Shown here: positions 17,410 through 27,156 of the stretch, piece after piece
Layout of the letters: each line of letters begins with the position of its first letter
Numbering within the stretch: position 1 is the stretch's first letter
Assembly: GCF_000428485.1 (NCBI RefSeq)
Contig: NZ_AUAA01000002.1
Coordinates: 1-64,000, forward strand
DNA length: 64,000 nt
Direction: 5' to 3'
Origin: Epilithonimonas tenax DSM 16811
Lineage (GTDB): Bacteria > Bacteroidota > Bacteroidia > Flavobacteriales > Weeksellaceae
The notes under the pieces: generated by a model
Seen by the model: only the letters and a program-made list of their open reading frames with translations
The model's database searches: none
What the model was told of the DNA's origin: nothing
Made by a program: the position numbers and the translations under genes

Positions 17410-18413
17410 AAAAAATATCAATCATCATCCCGCTCTATAATGCGGAGAAATATATCGTAAAATGTCTGGATTCTATCAAAGATCAGTCTTATAAAAATTT
17501 TGAGATCATTGTGATCAATGATCAAAGTAAAGATGATTCCTGGAATATTTTGAATCAATATGTGGCGGAAAATCTGAAGATTAATTTCATTGTCATTAGT
17601 AATGAAGTTAATCTGGGACTCAGCAAAACCAGAAATAAGGGAATAGATCGTGCTACAGGCGACTATATTCTTTTTATGGATAATGATGATACTCTGGTAG
17701 ATAATCTGTCTTTGCAGCATTTTATAGAGGCCACAGAGAATGATCCGGATATTGTGATCGGGAAAACGCACTTTCTGCAAAATGATGTACCAAAGGAAAG
17801 CAGGTATCACCAACTGAAAAATACAAAAAAGACCTACTCAAACGCAGAAATTTTGGAAGGGTTTTTGGCCGGACAATGGGCCGTGACGGCTTGGAATAAG
17901 CTGTACAAAACATCTTTCTTGATAGATAATAAACTCAGGTTTTTGGATGATCTTCTTCACGAGGACGAACTGTGGGCTTTCGAAACGGCCATTCCTGCAA
18001 AGACAGTTAATTTTTTGGATTTTGAAACCTATAATTATTACTCCCTTTCTAATCCGGAATCTATGACGGCAACGATGGGTCTGAAAAATATCGAACATTA
18101 TCTCATCATCCTTACCAAAAAACTGGAAATAGCAAAGAAAAAAGATCTTTACAGCAACACAGGTTTGATTGAAAAATACCTCAAAAATTTTGCAAATATG
18201 GTGATACTGAGTCAGGTTTGTAAAATGGATCAGCAGATCTTCCAACGGTTTTATGAAAAAATAAAGTTAGAATTTGATGCTAATTATCCACAGAAAGCTG
18301 GGTTTAATCTGAACCCGATGATTGCTTTTTACCTTTATAAAATGAAATATGATGAAGGTTTTTTCTTATACAGAAAACTGCCCAAGTACGTGAATCAAAT
18401 CATCAAAGCTTAA
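17406..18413 (+). CDS. Family 2 glycosyltransferase
   Basis: 335 residues. ISIIIPLYNAEKYIVKCL opens the fold, INDQSKDDS is the nucleotide site, LFMDNDDTL the DxD motif and LHEDELWAFE the catalytic acid region. It shares order, length and several blocks with the plus-strand GT2 at 3088-4092, so the two are paralogues. The stop overlaps the convergent GT2 gene (18410-19228) by four bases, so there is no room for a terminator between them. Confidence 0.9.
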   Translation: MKKISIIIPLYNAEKYIVKCLDSIKDQSYKNFEIIVINDQSKDDSWNILNQYVAENLKINFIVISNEVNLGLSKTRNKGIDRATGDYILFMDNDDTLVDNLSLQHFIEATENDPDIVIGKTHFLQNDVPKESRYHQLKNTKKTYSNAEILEGFLAGQWAVTAWNKLYKTSFLIDNKLRFLDDLLHEDELWAFETAIPAKTVNFLDFETYNYYSLSNPESMTATMGLKNIEHYLIILTKKLEIAKKKDLYSNTGLIEKYLKNFANMVILSQVCKMDQQIFQRFYEKIKLEFDANYPQKAGFNLNPMIAFYLYKMKYDEGFFLYRKLPKYVNQIIKA

Positions 18414-19228
18414 TCGACAAATTTGCGTTCATAATTTCTTTTTCGGTAAATCATCCTGTAGATCCTGTCCTTAAAATTCCTCAGCATCGTTCCCGGTTTC
18501 CCGTTATAGAACTGGGCATATTGGTCAAAGTTTTTTGCCATTCTCTGCAGTTCATCAGAAACATTCTCGGTTAGGTATTTTTTTTGTTCTGCGAAACTGA
18601 GATCGGTATTGGTATTACTGATGCCGGTTTTCTCAAAAATACTGATAAACTCGTTGACATATGTTTGAGAGAGATTATGATGGATAAAAAGATCCATCAT
18701 AAAAGTCCAGTCAGAAGCTATTTTATTAGCCTCGTCATACATCCCAAATTTGGTAAACAGGTCCTTTTTAAAAAAAGCAGATTGGTGACAGATGGGTTCT
18801 TTCAGCAGAGAACCGATGGTGATTTTTGAAGGGATTCTGTATTCGTATTTCTTTCGGTTTTCCAGCTCATAGTATGCATTTCCGTAGATGATATCGTCAT
18901 CACCAAAAGCGGGACTTATTTTTTCTAAAATCTGTGAAGATGAGAAGCGGTCTCCACTGTTCATAAAGATGAGGTATTTTCCACTGGCCTTTGCAATGCC
19001 TTTATTCATCGCATTGTAGATCCCTTTATCCGGCTCGCTTACCCAATAATCAATTTTTGAGGAATAACCTTCCAGCAATTCCCTGCTGCCATCACTAGAA
19101 CCGCCGTCGATAATGATAAACTCAAAGTCTCTGTAAGATTGGCTGGTAACACTTTTGATGGTTTCTTCCAAACCAAACCTGTTGTTGTAGGCGACGGTGA
19201 TAATAGAAATAAGAGGTCGTTTTTTCAT
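18410..19228 (-). CDS. Family 2 glycosyltransferase (WcaA-like)
   Basis: A 272-residue enzyme. LISIITVAYNNRFGLEETI and IIDGGSSDGSRELL are the classic GT2 opening of the WcaA/amsE group, YWVSEPDKGIYNAMNKGI follows, and FMNSGDRF sits at the DxD position as N-S-G-D. CHQSAFFKKDLF and ASDWTFMMDLF provide the acceptor and acid regions. The C-terminus is basic (IYRKRNYERKF). It is the last gene of the train that begins with ugd, downstream of gmd, which makes a GDP-sugar or fucose-linked step plausible but unproven. Confidence 0.9.
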   Translation of the reverse strand: MKKRPLISIITVAYNNRFGLEETIKSVTSQSYRDFEFIIIDGGSSDGSRELLEGYSSKIDYWVSEPDKGIYNAMNKGIAKASGKYLIFMNSGDRFSSSQILEKISPAFGDDDIIYGNAYYELENRKKYEYRIPSKITIGSLLKEPICHQSAFFKKDLFTKFGMYDEANKIASDWTFMMDLFIHHNLSQTYVNEFISIFEKTGISNTNTDLSFAEQKKYLTENVSDELQRMAKNFDQYAQFYNGKPGTMLRNFKDRIYRMIYRKRNYERKFVD

Positions 19229-19293
19229 AGAATTAATTAGAATGTTTCAGAACATCATTAGAGAAGGGAATGCTCTGTGTAATTCTTAATTTT

Positions 19294-20367
19294 TTAAATC
19301 AATTTAAGATCTTCCTGTACCATTTCTTTTACAAGAGCAGGTAAGTCATATTCCGGCTTCCAGCCTAGTTGTGTTTTGGATTTTGTAGGATCCCCTATCA
19401 ACACATCCACTTCCGTAGGTCTGTAATATTGCGGATCTATTTTGACTACTGTTTTTCCGATTTCCAACTGGTAATCCGGATGGTTACATTTTGCCACTGT
19501 TGCCACTTCATTTTCATTTTCACCGGTGAACGTCAATTCTATACCTGCTTCTTCAAAAGCCATTCTTACAAAATCTCTGATGTATGTGGTTTTTCCTGTA
19601 GCGATGACATAATCTTCTGCAACATCCTGCTGCAAGATTCGCCACATGGCTTCTACATAATCTTTGGCGTGGCCCCAATCTCTTTGAGAATTAAGATTTC
19701 CTAAGTACAGAACGTCTTGTTTTCCTTTGGCGATGGCTGCAGTGGCCATTGTTATTTTTCTGGTGACGAATGTTTCCCCTCTTCTTGGGGATTCGTGGTT
19801 GAAAAGGATCCCGTTGCAGGCATACATATTGTAAGCTTCACGGTAATTCTTCGTGATCCAGAATCCGTAGATTTTTGCTACGCCATACGGAGATCTTGGA
19901 TAGAAAGGTGACTGCTCATCGTAAAAACCTGCCGCATTTTTATTTTCTTCCAATCCACCATACAGTTCTGATGTAGAAGCCTGATAGATTCTGGTTTTCT
20001 TTTCCAAACCAAGGATTCTCACAGCCTCAAGAATCCTAAGAGTTCCTATACCGTCAACGTTGGCAACATATTCCGGAGAGTCAAAACTAACTTTCACGTG
20101 GGACATAGCGCCAAGATTATAGATCTCATCCGGCTGTACTTCCTGGATGATTCTGATGATATTGGTAGAATCTGTCAAATCACCATAATGCAATTTGAAA
20201 TTAACGTGATTCTCGTGCTGATCTACATATAAATGATCAATTCTTTGTGTATTGAAAGAAGATGCTCTTCTCTTAATCCCATGTACTTGATAGCCTTTTT
20301 CTAAAAGTAATTCTGCCAGATATGAGCCGTCTTGTCCTGTAACTCCTGTTATTAATGCCGTTTTCAT
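19294..20367 (-). CDS. gmd: GDP-mannose 4,6-dehydratase
   Basis: A 357-residue SDR converting GDP-D-mannose to GDP-4-keto-6-deoxymannose. [18 protein letters not shown] is the NADP loop typical of Gmd. [12 protein letters not shown] holds the catalytic Thr/Glu, [15 protein letters not shown] the YxxxK, and [17 protein letters not shown] the substrate loop. Full length and collinear with the family. It is two bases from the GT11 gene, with fcl just beyond, so gmd and fcl together make GDP-L-fucose. Confidence 0.97.
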   Translation of the reverse strand: MKTALITGVTGQDGSYLAELLLEKGYQVHGIKRRASSFNTQRIDHLYVDQHENHVNFKLHYGDLTDSTNIIRIIQEVQPDEIYNLGAMSHVKVSFDSPEYVANVDGIGTLRILEAVRILGLEKKTRIYQASTSELYGGLEENKNAAGFYDEQSPFYPRSPYGVAKIYGFWITKNYREAYNMYACNGILFNHESPRRGETFVTRKITMATAAIAKGKQDVLYLGNLNSQRDWGHAKDYVEAMWRILQQDVAEDYVIATGKTTYIRDFVRMAFEEAGIELTFTGENENEVATVAKCNHPDYQLEIGKTVVKIDPQYYRPTEVDVLIGDPTKSKTQLGWKPEYDLPALVKEMVQEDLKLI

Positions 20368-20368
20368 C

Positions 20369-21196
20369 TTATTTTTGTTTGTATTTGTAACCTCTTATTT
20401 CTTTGATTATTTTGTCTTCAGTAATCGTTTCTTCTGGTTTGTAAATATGATAGTAAGGTACTTCTCCCATCACACTTGCCCATTGTGAAAATGTTGAAGG
20501 AGCACCCAGAAGATAATTGGTTTGAGAAATCAGATATTGATCTTCCACTGGTCCTTCTTCTGACTGTATCACCTCCCCGAATTCTTTCTTATACCTTTCC
20601 AAATCTAGATTGTCATCATTGGTACAGATCAGGAATTTGTAATTGCCTTTCGGAATTGATTTTAAGAATTCTTTTATTTTTTTGATATAAAGATCATCAT
20701 CGAAGAAATATTTACCGTTCATAAATTCTCTGTAATCGCCTCTTCTGATGTGAACGCTAATGATTTTTTCATCCGCGTTGTGTTGAAGGTATTTGTTTTT
20801 TAAAGCTTCTTTATCAACTTTTGGTTCAAACAGTTTTTGATAATGTCTGATATCTTCTTCTCTGTAAAGATCATTATTGAAAAACCAGCCATAACAGAAA
20901 TTGACCAAGTAATCTTTTTTAATTTGTGCTCTGTATTTCGGGATCTCATTCTCATCCGTAAAACCAATGATACAATTTGGATTCAGTTTTTTGTAATATC
21001 TATTATACAAAAATTTCTTTGCTAGATAGGGCGTTTTTGGAGATTCCGGAAGGTTGGGAAAATCTTTGGTGTATTTTTCAGTAAAAGTCGGGGAATAATA
21101 GCGCACTCCATTTCTTCTGCAGAATGCATCTGCATGCATAAATTGGAAAAGATCATTACCACGACCACCACCTAATATTGAGAGACAGATCAGCAT
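20369..21196 (-). CDS. GT11-family alpha-1,2-fucosyltransferase
   Basis: 275 residues. The N-terminal [11 protein letters not shown] is the GGxGNQxFQ-like start of GT11, and [11 protein letters not shown] is the HxRRGDY motif that binds GDP-fucose. [15 protein letters not shown] near the C-terminus is the third conserved block. It should place fucose on a galactose-like residue of the repeat unit. It sits between fcl and gmd (1- and 2-base gaps), so donor synthesis and transfer are encoded together. The usual Q of GNQ is D here (GND), a variation to note. Confidence 0.88.
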   Translation of the reverse strand: MLICLSILGGGRGNDLFQFMHADAFCRRNGVRYYSPTFTEKYTKDFPNLPESPKTPYLAKKFLYNRYYKKLNPNCIIGFTDENEIPKYRAQIKKDYLVNFCYGWFFNNDLYREEDIRHYQKLFEPKVDKEALKNKYLQHNADEKIISVHIRRGDYREFMNGKYFFDDDLYIKKIKEFLKSIPKGNYKFLICTNDDNLDLERYKKEFGEVIQSEEGPVEDQYLISQTNYLLGAPSTFSQWASVMGEVPYYHIYKPEETITEDKIIKEIRGYKYKQK

Positions 21197-22120
21197 TTAG
21201 TTTTTGAATTTTTTTTCATAAACATCTCTAATGCCTTCTTCCAGTCCTATTTTCGCTTTCCAGCCTAGGTCATTGATTTTGGTAACATCCATCAGTTTTC
21301 TCGGTGTTCCGTCTGGTTTTGAGGTGTCCCAGATCAAGTTGCCTTCATAGCCAACTATTTTCTTAACTAATAGTGCCAAGTCTTTGATACTTAGGTCTTC
21401 ACCAATGCCAACATTCACGTGGCCAAAATCATCATAGTTCTGCATCAGGAAAATGCAGGCTTCTGCCAAATCATCGGAATGAAGAAATTCTCTTAAAGGT
21501 GTTCCTGTTCCCCAAACGGTCACATCCGGCAGATTCTGCTCTTTCGCCTCGTGGAATTTTCTTAGTAAAGCAGGTAAAACGTGAGAATTATTAAGGTCAT
21601 AGTTATCGTTAGGGCCATACATATTGGTAGGCATTGCCGAAATAAAATTGGAATTGTACTGGCTTCTGTACGCATCGCACATTTTGATCCCTGCTATTTT
21701 TGCAATGGCATAAGGTTCGTTTGTCGGTTCCAGAGTACCTGTCAGCAGAGAATCTTCTTTCAAAGGCTGAGGCGCCATTTTTGGGTAGATGCAGCTGGAT
21801 CCCAGGAACAAAAGTTTTTTGACATCATTGGTATGAGCCTGATGGATCACGTTGTTCTGGATCATCATATTGTCATAAAGAAACTCTGCTCTGTAAGTGT
21901 TATTGGCCTGTATGCCGCCTACTTTTGCTGCCGCAAGAAAGACATACTCCGGCTTTTCTTCTGCGAAAAATTCTGCGGTCTGTCTGTAATCCCGAAGGTC
22001 TACCTGGTCAGAAGTTTTTGTGATAAGATTTGTGAAGCCCTGTTTTTCCAAAGCTCTCAGAATGGCACTTCCCACAAGACCTCTGTGGCCGGCTACGTAT
22101 ATTTTGGAGTTTTTATCCAT
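21197..22120 (-). CDS. fcl: GDP-L-fucose synthase
   Basis: A 307-residue epimerase/reductase that turns GDP-4-keto-6-deoxymannose into GDP-L-fucose using [19 protein letters not shown] is the Fcl-specific nucleotide loop, [11 protein letters not shown] the catalytic serine/cysteine strand, [14 protein letters not shown] the YxxxK, and [14 protein letters not shown] the substrate loop. The end overlaps the upstream 22120-22941 gene by one base. Alternative name wcaG. Confidence 0.96.
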   Translation of the reverse strand: MDKNSKIYVAGHRGLVGSAILRALEKQGFTNLITKTSDQVDLRDYRQTAEFFAEEKPEYVFLAAAKVGGIQANNTYRAEFLYDNMMIQNNVIHQAHTNDVKKLLFLGSSCIYPKMAPQPLKEDSLLTGTLEPTNEPYAIAKIAGIKMCDAYRSQYNSNFISAMPTNMYGPNDNYDLNNSHVLPALLRKFHEAKEQNLPDVTVWGTGTPLREFLHSDDLAEACIFLMQNYDDFGHVNVGIGEDLSIKDLALLVKKIVGYEGNLIWDTSKPDGTPRKLMDVTKINDLGWKAKIGLEEGIRDVYEKKFKN

Positions 22121-22941
22121 TATTTTTTTATTTTGTAATAGGTCTTTTTTAAAAAAGATTTAATCGTATTTTTTTCTGATTTATCTACTCTTCTGGTGGC
22201 TTTTACGATCTGACCGAGATAGTCTCCTTCGCTCTCCTCATCACTGATTTCTATGTTGATTTTCTTATCATAATATCTTACGATTGCTGATAAGAGCGTC
22301 TGATCATAGCGGTGAGATGCGAAACCTTCGATTTGATCATCTTTTTCAAAAATCAAAGGATCTGTTACCAGATCTGGTCTGTAGATCATTACATCCAGCC
22401 AGTCTTTTACAAGCTGCGCGATTTCCGGCGTCTTCTTCAGAATGATAAAGCCCGCCCAAAGTTTATTTTTTCCCAGCCATTCATTATCATCTTCAAATAG
22501 ATTCTGAAACGTGTCTATGACTGATTTTTTTGTCCAGTACTTCAGTTTCGGATCGTCTGTCAAATTAGGATTGAATGTTTTCCATCCATAGTCCTTATCA
22601 TCGCGGTACTGGAAAAAAAGAGCGTCAGAATGTTTTAATCTTTCCAACTGCAGTTGCCATCCCGATGGGTTTTTGACTTCGCTGCCACAATCTACATAGA
22701 CTAAAATGTCGCCATTATCAAGCTTTGACAGGCTTTCATAAATTACGTAAGCTTTCCAGATCCAATGTCCACCTTTCTTTTTGTCCAAGAAAAGGGGAGA
22801 AGATTTCAAGGCATACGGTAAATCTGAATACTCGTAACGCTGTGTTTCGTCAAAAATATTCAAAGATTTTGCTTCCTCAATAATCCTTTTGGCAGATTGA
22901 AGAAAGGCATTGCTTCCGTATGTGATGAATTTTTTTTTCAA
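22120..22941 (-). CDS. Putative glycosyltransferase of a capsule-associated family
   Basis: 273 residues. [17 protein letters not shown] followed by [13 protein letters not shown] is a pattern of GT-A-like proteins in polysaccharide loci: a W-x-W-K acceptor segment, then a YxD metal or nucleotide site. [13 protein letters not shown] and [13 protein letters not shown] (the latter reminiscent of an HRxDQ motif) complete the shared core. No signal peptide. I recognise the general type but cannot place it in a numbered CAZy family. It lies between wzt (3 bases) and fcl (1-base overlap), so it belongs to the same transcript. Confidence 0.6.
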   Translation of the reverse strand: MKKKFITYGSNAFLQSAKRIIEEAKSLNIFDETQRYEYSDLPYALKSSPLFLDKKKGGHWIWKAYVIYESLSKLDNGDILVYVDCGSEVKNPSGWQLQLERLKHSDALFFQYRDDKDYGWKTFNPNLTDDPKLKYWTKKSVIDTFQNLFEDDNEWLGKNKLWAGFIILKKTPEIAQLVKDWLDVMIYRPDLVTDPLIFEKDDQIEGFASHRYDQTLLSAIVRYYDKKINIEISDEESEGDYLGQIVKATRRVDKSEKNTIKSFLKKTYYKIKK

Positions 22942-22944
22942 GAT

Positions 22945-24201
22945 TTATTTCAAATAAATGATTCCTTCTCCATCTATATGGAACACCCAGCCAGTTTGCA
23001 TCCTAGTCCCTTCAAAATCGATTTTTATTTTGTTTTTGAAATCTGTGTACATTTTCTTCCCAGGATCTGCAAGATAAGCGTGCATGTAAAGGTTTCCTTT
23101 ATTGATTCCTTTTGGTAATGTGATTGTTCTTTCTAAAACAAATTTTCCTTTAGGGAATTTTTTAGGACCATCATAATGCCCAGGTGCATAAAATATCATT
23201 GGGATATCAAAATTATTGAATAGTCGTGCTTCTAATTCAAATTCTGCTTCTTGAGTTAATTTTCCTTCAATTCTTACATTGAGTTTGTTGTCGTCAAAAT
23301 CCATTGGAATGGTAGATCCGTCTATTCCGTTGACAGAAAAATGAGATATGCTTAGATTAGGAGATTTTACATTAGTATTCTCCAGAATAGATGCGTCGGA
23401 AGATATATTATCATTTGAATAAAGATTAATGCATTTATCGATATTTCCATCATATCTTACTGTTCCTTTTTCTAAAAAAATACCTTTGTTACAAAGCTGC
23501 TTGATGGATGCCATATTGTGACTAACGAAAAGAACTGTTCTTCCTTCTCCATTACTTACATCGCCCATTTTTCCAAGACATTTCTTTTGGAATTCCAAAT
23601 CTCCAACTGCAAGGACTTCGTCCACAATTAATATTTCCGATTCCAAATGTGCAGCAACTGCAAATGCCAAACGAACGTACATTCCAGAACTGTAACGTTT
23701 TACAGGAGTATCAATGTATTTTTCAACACCGGAAAAATCAACTATTTCATCAAATTTTCTTGTGATTTCTTTTCTTGTCATTCCAAGGATAGCTCCATTC
23801 AGAAAAACGTTTTCACGTCCTGTCATTTCTGGGTGGAAACCTGTTCCTACTTCCAGTAATGATGCAATTCTTCCCTGTGTACGGATTGTTCCGGTTGTTG
23901 GTTTTGTAACCTTGCTTAGTAATTTTAATAACGTAGATTTACCAGCGCCGTTTCTTCCAATGATACCTACTGCATCGCCTTGTTCTACTTCAAAGTTTAT
24001 GTCTTTAAGTGACCAGACATAATCACTCTGGCCTTTGGCTGTTCTGTCGTTTACTTCGCCAATTCTAAGATATGGATCTTCTTTACCTCTCATTCTGTGC
24101 CAAAAGCGGTTGAGATCGTGAGATAAAGTTCCTGTACCTACTTGTCCTAGTCGGTATTGTTTAGAAATATCTTCTGCTTTAATTACGATGGGTTTCGTCA
24201 T
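22945..24201 (-). CDS. wzt: ABC-transporter ATPase for polysaccharide export, Wzt type with C-terminal glycan-binding domain
   Basis: 418 residues. IIGRNGAGKST (80-90) is Walker A, RYSSGMYVRLAFAVA the ABC signature, and EILIVDEVLAVGD Walker B. Beyond the nucleotide-binding domain (to about 250) a beta-sandwich of roughly 130 residues follows, as in Wzt of E. coli O8/O9a, where it recognises the non-reducing end of the finished O-antigen. The C-terminal domain suggests chain-end recognition before export. The partner permease is encoded 110 bases upstream. Confidence 0.93.
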   Translation of the reverse strand: MTKPIVIKAEDISKQYRLGQVGTGTLSHDLNRFWHRMRGKEDPYLRIGEVNDRTAKGQSDYVWSLKDINFEVEQGDAVGIIGRNGAGKSTLLKLLSKVTKPTTGTIRTQGRIASLLEVGTGFHPEMTGRENVFLNGAILGMTRKEITRKFDEIVDFSGVEKYIDTPVKRYSSGMYVRLAFAVAAHLESEILIVDEVLAVGDLEFQKKCLGKMGDVSNGEGRTVLFVSHNMASIKQLCNKGIFLEKGTVRYDGNIDKCINLYSNDNISSDASILENTNVKSPNLSISHFSVNGIDGSTIPMDFDDNKLNVRIEGKLTQEAEFELEARLFNNFDIPMIFYAPGHYDGPKKFPKGKFVLERTITLPKGINKGNLYMHAYLADPGKKMYTDFKNKIKIDFEGTRMQTGWVFHIDGEGIIYLK

Positions 24202-24311
24202 TCTTTGTGTTTAAATGATTTGCCGGAATCCCAGCATTTTTAGATTTTAATCAATAGGATGATTGGGTAATCATTGTGATTATATTCCGTTGATCTAATT
24301 TATGTGTCGGA

Positions 24312-25163
24312 TTATACTGTATCCATAAAGCCTTTCTCCACTTTGTTGAAAATCACAGTTCCGATGGCTAATATTGCCAGAATAATAGCAGTACTGATAC
24401 CTAACATCATCGGACTGAAATCACCAACGCCTAACCATGCATATTTGAAACATTCAAAAATTCCAGTTAATGGATTATAAAAAGCAATGGTTTTGAATAT
24501 TCCCTTCAAGCTGGATGCTGGATAAATTACTGGTGTTGCATACATATACAAACTGATTCCGAATGATAAAAGCATCTGAAGATCACGGTACTTTGTAGTA
24601 AGAGATGAGAAAATCATTCCTAGTCCCAATGCGAAAATAGCCATTAAAGCAATCAAAAAAGGAGTTGCCAAAATCCACCAGTTGGGTTGTACTTCTCCTT
24701 TGAAAAGATAATAGAAAAATACAACTAAAAACAAAAGCATCTGTACACCAAGCTTCATCAGATTTGAAAATACAATTGAGATTGGCATAATCAATCTTGG
24801 AAAATAGACTTTTCCAAATATACTTGCATTCGCCGTAAAAACATTGGATGTTGAATTAAGACAAGTAGAGAAATAATTCCATAATGTGATTCCTGCCAAA
24901 TAGAACAATATTTTTGGAGCACCATCAGTAGATAATTTGGCAATATTTCCAAAAACAACAATGTAAACAACAGTTGTAAAAATGGGATTGATAAAAAACC
25001 AGATAGGTCCTAAAATGGTTTGTTTGAAACTGGAGACAAAGTCCCGCTTTACAAACATATAGACCAGATCCTTATAACGCCAAACCTCTTTCAGATTAAG
25101 ATCGAGAAGGGAATGGCTGGCGCCTATGGTTTCTGTCCATTGATGATCTTTGGAATCACTCAT
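24312..25163 (-). CDS. wzm: ABC-transporter permease for polysaccharide export (Wzm)
   Basis: 283 residues of the ABC-2 permease family with six predicted membrane helices. DLVYMFVKRDFVSSFKQT near the N-terminus is the amphipathic interface helix. LGPIWFFINPIFTTVVYIVV and SLTTKYRDLQMLLSFGISLY are characteristic of Wzm/KpsM/TagG. With Wzt it would move undecaprenyl-linked polymer across the inner membrane. There is no Wzx or Wzy candidate in the window, which agrees with an ABC-dependent pathway. Confidence 0.93.
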   Translation of the reverse strand: MSDSKDHQWTETIGASHSLLDLNLKEVWRYKDLVYMFVKRDFVSSFKQTILGPIWFFINPIFTTVVYIVVFGNIAKLSTDGAPKILFYLAGITLWNYFSTCLNSTSNVFTANASIFGKVYFPRLIMPISIVFSNLMKLGVQMLLFLVVFFYYLFKGEVQPNWWILATPFLIALMAIFALGLGMIFSSLTTKYRDLQMLLSFGISLYMYATPVIYPASSLKGIFKTIAFYNPLTGIFECFKYAWLGVGDFSPMMLGISTAIILAILAIGTVIFNKVEKGFMDTV

Positions 25164-25183
25164 TTGTGTTTGTGTTTTTGATT

Positions 25184-26044
25184 TTATTTGATAAGATTTT
25201 TCAGGTATTGTCCATAGCCACTTTTGCCATATTTAGCAGCGGTTTCAAGAAGTTTTTCCTCATTGATAAATCCGTTTCTGAAAGCAATTTCCTCGATACA
25301 TCCGATTTTGAAGCCCTGCCTTTTTTCGATGACACTTACAAATTCTGAAGCGTCCTGCAGAGAGTCAAAAGTTCCGGTATCCAACCAAGCTGTTCCTCTG
25401 TCAAGAACACCAACTTCGAGTTTTCCTTTGCTAAGATAAACATTATTAATATCCGTAATTTCCAATTCGCCTCTTGGAGATGGTTTTATATTTTTTGCGA
25501 TTTCCACGACTTCGTTATCATAGAAGTACAGACCAGGAACGGCATAATTTGATTTTGGTTCAGCAGGCTTTTCTTCAATAGAAAGCGCTTTGAAATCTTT
25601 ATCAAATTCTACAACGCCATATCTCTCCGGATCAGAAACGTGGTAAGCGAATACAACACCACCGTCTGGACTGGTTTTATTCTTTAGTAAAGTTCCCATT
25701 TCGGAACCATAGAAGATATTGTCACCCAACACCAAAGCGGCAGAATCATCTCCGATGAATTGATCACCCAAAATGAAAGCCTGTGCTAATCCATCAGGAC
25801 TTGGCTGTACAACATATTCTATATGACAGCCCAGTTGAGATCCATCACCCAAAAGTTTGATAAATCCGGCCTGATCGTGAGGCGTTGTGATGATCAAAAT
25901 ATCTTTGATCCCGGCCAATAGTAATGTTGACAGTGGATAATAGATCATTGGCTTGTCATAGACTGGCATCAACTGTTTGCTGACAGCTATCGTCAATGGG
26001 AATAGTCTGGTTCCGGATCCTCCGGCTAATATAATTCCTTTCAT
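25184..26044 (-). CDS. rfbA: Glucose-1-phosphate thymidylyltransferase
   Basis: 286 residues. [18 protein letters not shown] is the nucleotidyltransferase signature, [19 protein letters not shown] the substrate block, and GDNIFYG the metal site. It makes dTDP-glucose from dTTP and glucose 1-phosphate. Full length (usual 286-295). It is followed upstream by rfbB (22 bases), the usual pair for dTDP-4-keto-6-deoxyglucose. Confidence 0.97.
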   Translation of the reverse strand: MKGIILAGGSGTRLFPLTIAVSKQLMPVYDKPMIYYPLSTLLLAGIKDILIITTPHDQAGFIKLLGDGSQLGCHIEYVVQPSPDGLAQAFILGDQFIGDDSAALVLGDNIFYGSEMGTLLKNKTSPDGGVVFAYHVSDPERYGVVEFDKDFKALSIEEKPAEPKSNYAVPGLYFYDNEVVEIAKNIKPSPRGELEITDINNVYLSKGKLEVGVLDRGTAWLDTGTFDSLQDASEFVSVIEKRQGFKIGCIEEIAFRNGFINEEKLLETAAKYGKSGYGQYLKNLIK

Positions 26045-26066
26045 AATGGGTTTTTAGTTTGTGTTT

Positions 26067-27146
26067 TTATGAATATTGACCGTCGTAATATTTTTGATAA
26101 TCACCAGAAGTGACATTCTCCAGCCATTCTTTATTTTCCAGGAACCAGTCGATGGTTTTGCCCAAACCTTGTTCGAAAGTCACAGATGGTTTCCATCCCA
26201 GATCTTGGTTCAGCTTTGTAGCATCAATGGCGTAACGTTTGTCGTGGCCCGGTCTGTCTTTCACATAAGTGATCAGTTTTTCAGAATGTCCGGCAGGATT
26301 TCCTAATTTCTCATCCATTTGTTTGATGAGTTCTTTCACAAGATCAATGTTTTGCCATTCGTTGAAACCGCCGATGTTGTACGTTTCTCCCGTTTTAGAC
26401 TCGTTGAAGATCTGATGAATCGCTTTAGCATGATCAATGACGAATAACCAGTCTCTGGTATATTTACCGTCACCATAGATTGGTAAAGGTTTTTCATTGA
26501 TGATATTAGAAATACAAAGCGGGATCAATTTCTCCGGGAAATGATTGGGTCCGTAATTGTTGGAACAGTTTGATAAAATGAATGGCATTCCGTAAGTGTT
26601 TCCGTAAGCTCTTACCAAATGGTCAGAAGCTGCTTTGCTTGCAGAATAGGGCGATTGTGGATCGTAAGGTGTGGTTTCCAGAAAGAAGCCTGTTTCTCCC
26701 AAACTTCCGTAGACTTCGTCCGTAGAAACGTGATAAAACAAATTTTGTCTCGGTTCATTCGGGAATCTGCCGTGTGTGTGATCTGGGTTCAAGGTCCAAA
26801 ATTCGATACAAAGATTAAGAAGATTGGCTGTGCCGTTTACATTCGTATTAATGAAGGCATTAGGATCTGTTATGCTTCTGTCAACATGGCTTTCTGCAGC
26901 CAGATGGACGATAGCATCCGGATTATATTTTTCAAAAACTTTTCTAAGTTCTTCAGGTTTTGTGATGTCGGCTTTTTCGAATACGTAGTTTGGTTCGTTT
27001 TCGATGTCTTTTAGGTTTTCAAGATTTCCGGCGTAAGTCAAAGCATCCAGATTGATGATTTTTGAATCTGGGTTGTTTTTTACAAATTCTCTCACAACGT
27101 GAGAACCGATGAATCCGGCACCGCCGGTGATGATGATATTTTTCAT
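26067..27146 (-). CDS. rfbB: dTDP-glucose 4,6-dehydratase
   Basis: 359 residues. [16 protein letters not shown] binds NAD, HLAAESHVDRSI and FYHVSTDEVYGSLG hold the catalytic T-D-E, and PYSASKAASDHLVRAYG the YxxxK. These are diagnostic of RmlB. The product dTDP-4-keto-6-deoxyglucose is not taken on by RmlC/RmlD in this window, so it is probably consumed by the DegT-type aminotransferase at 13205-14293. Confidence 0.97.
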   Translation of the reverse strand: MKNIIITGGAGFIGSHVVREFVKNNPDSKIINLDALTYAGNLENLKDIENEPNYVFEKADITKPEELRKVFEKYNPDAIVHLAAESHVDRSITDPNAFINTNVNGTANLLNLCIEFWTLNPDHTHGRFPNEPRQNLFYHVSTDEVYGSLGETGFFLETTPYDPQSPYSASKAASDHLVRAYGNTYGMPFILSNCSNNYGPNHFPEKLIPLCISNIINEKPLPIYGDGKYTRDWLFVIDHAKAIHQIFNESKTGETYNIGGFNEWQNIDLVKELIKQMDEKLGNPAGHSEKLITYVKDRPGHDKRYAIDATKLNQDLGWKPSVTFEQGLGKTIDWFLENKEWLENVTSGDYQKYYDGQYS

Positions 27147-27156
27147 TTGTGTTATA

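Noticed and set aside
18414-19293. Possible terminator between the convergent GT2 genes near 18410
   Set aside because: The stop codons overlap, and no hairpin with a T-run is visible there.
21581-22138. Plus-strand frame of 185 codons opposite fcl
   Set aside because: It is an antisense shadow of the well-matched GDP-fucose synthase.
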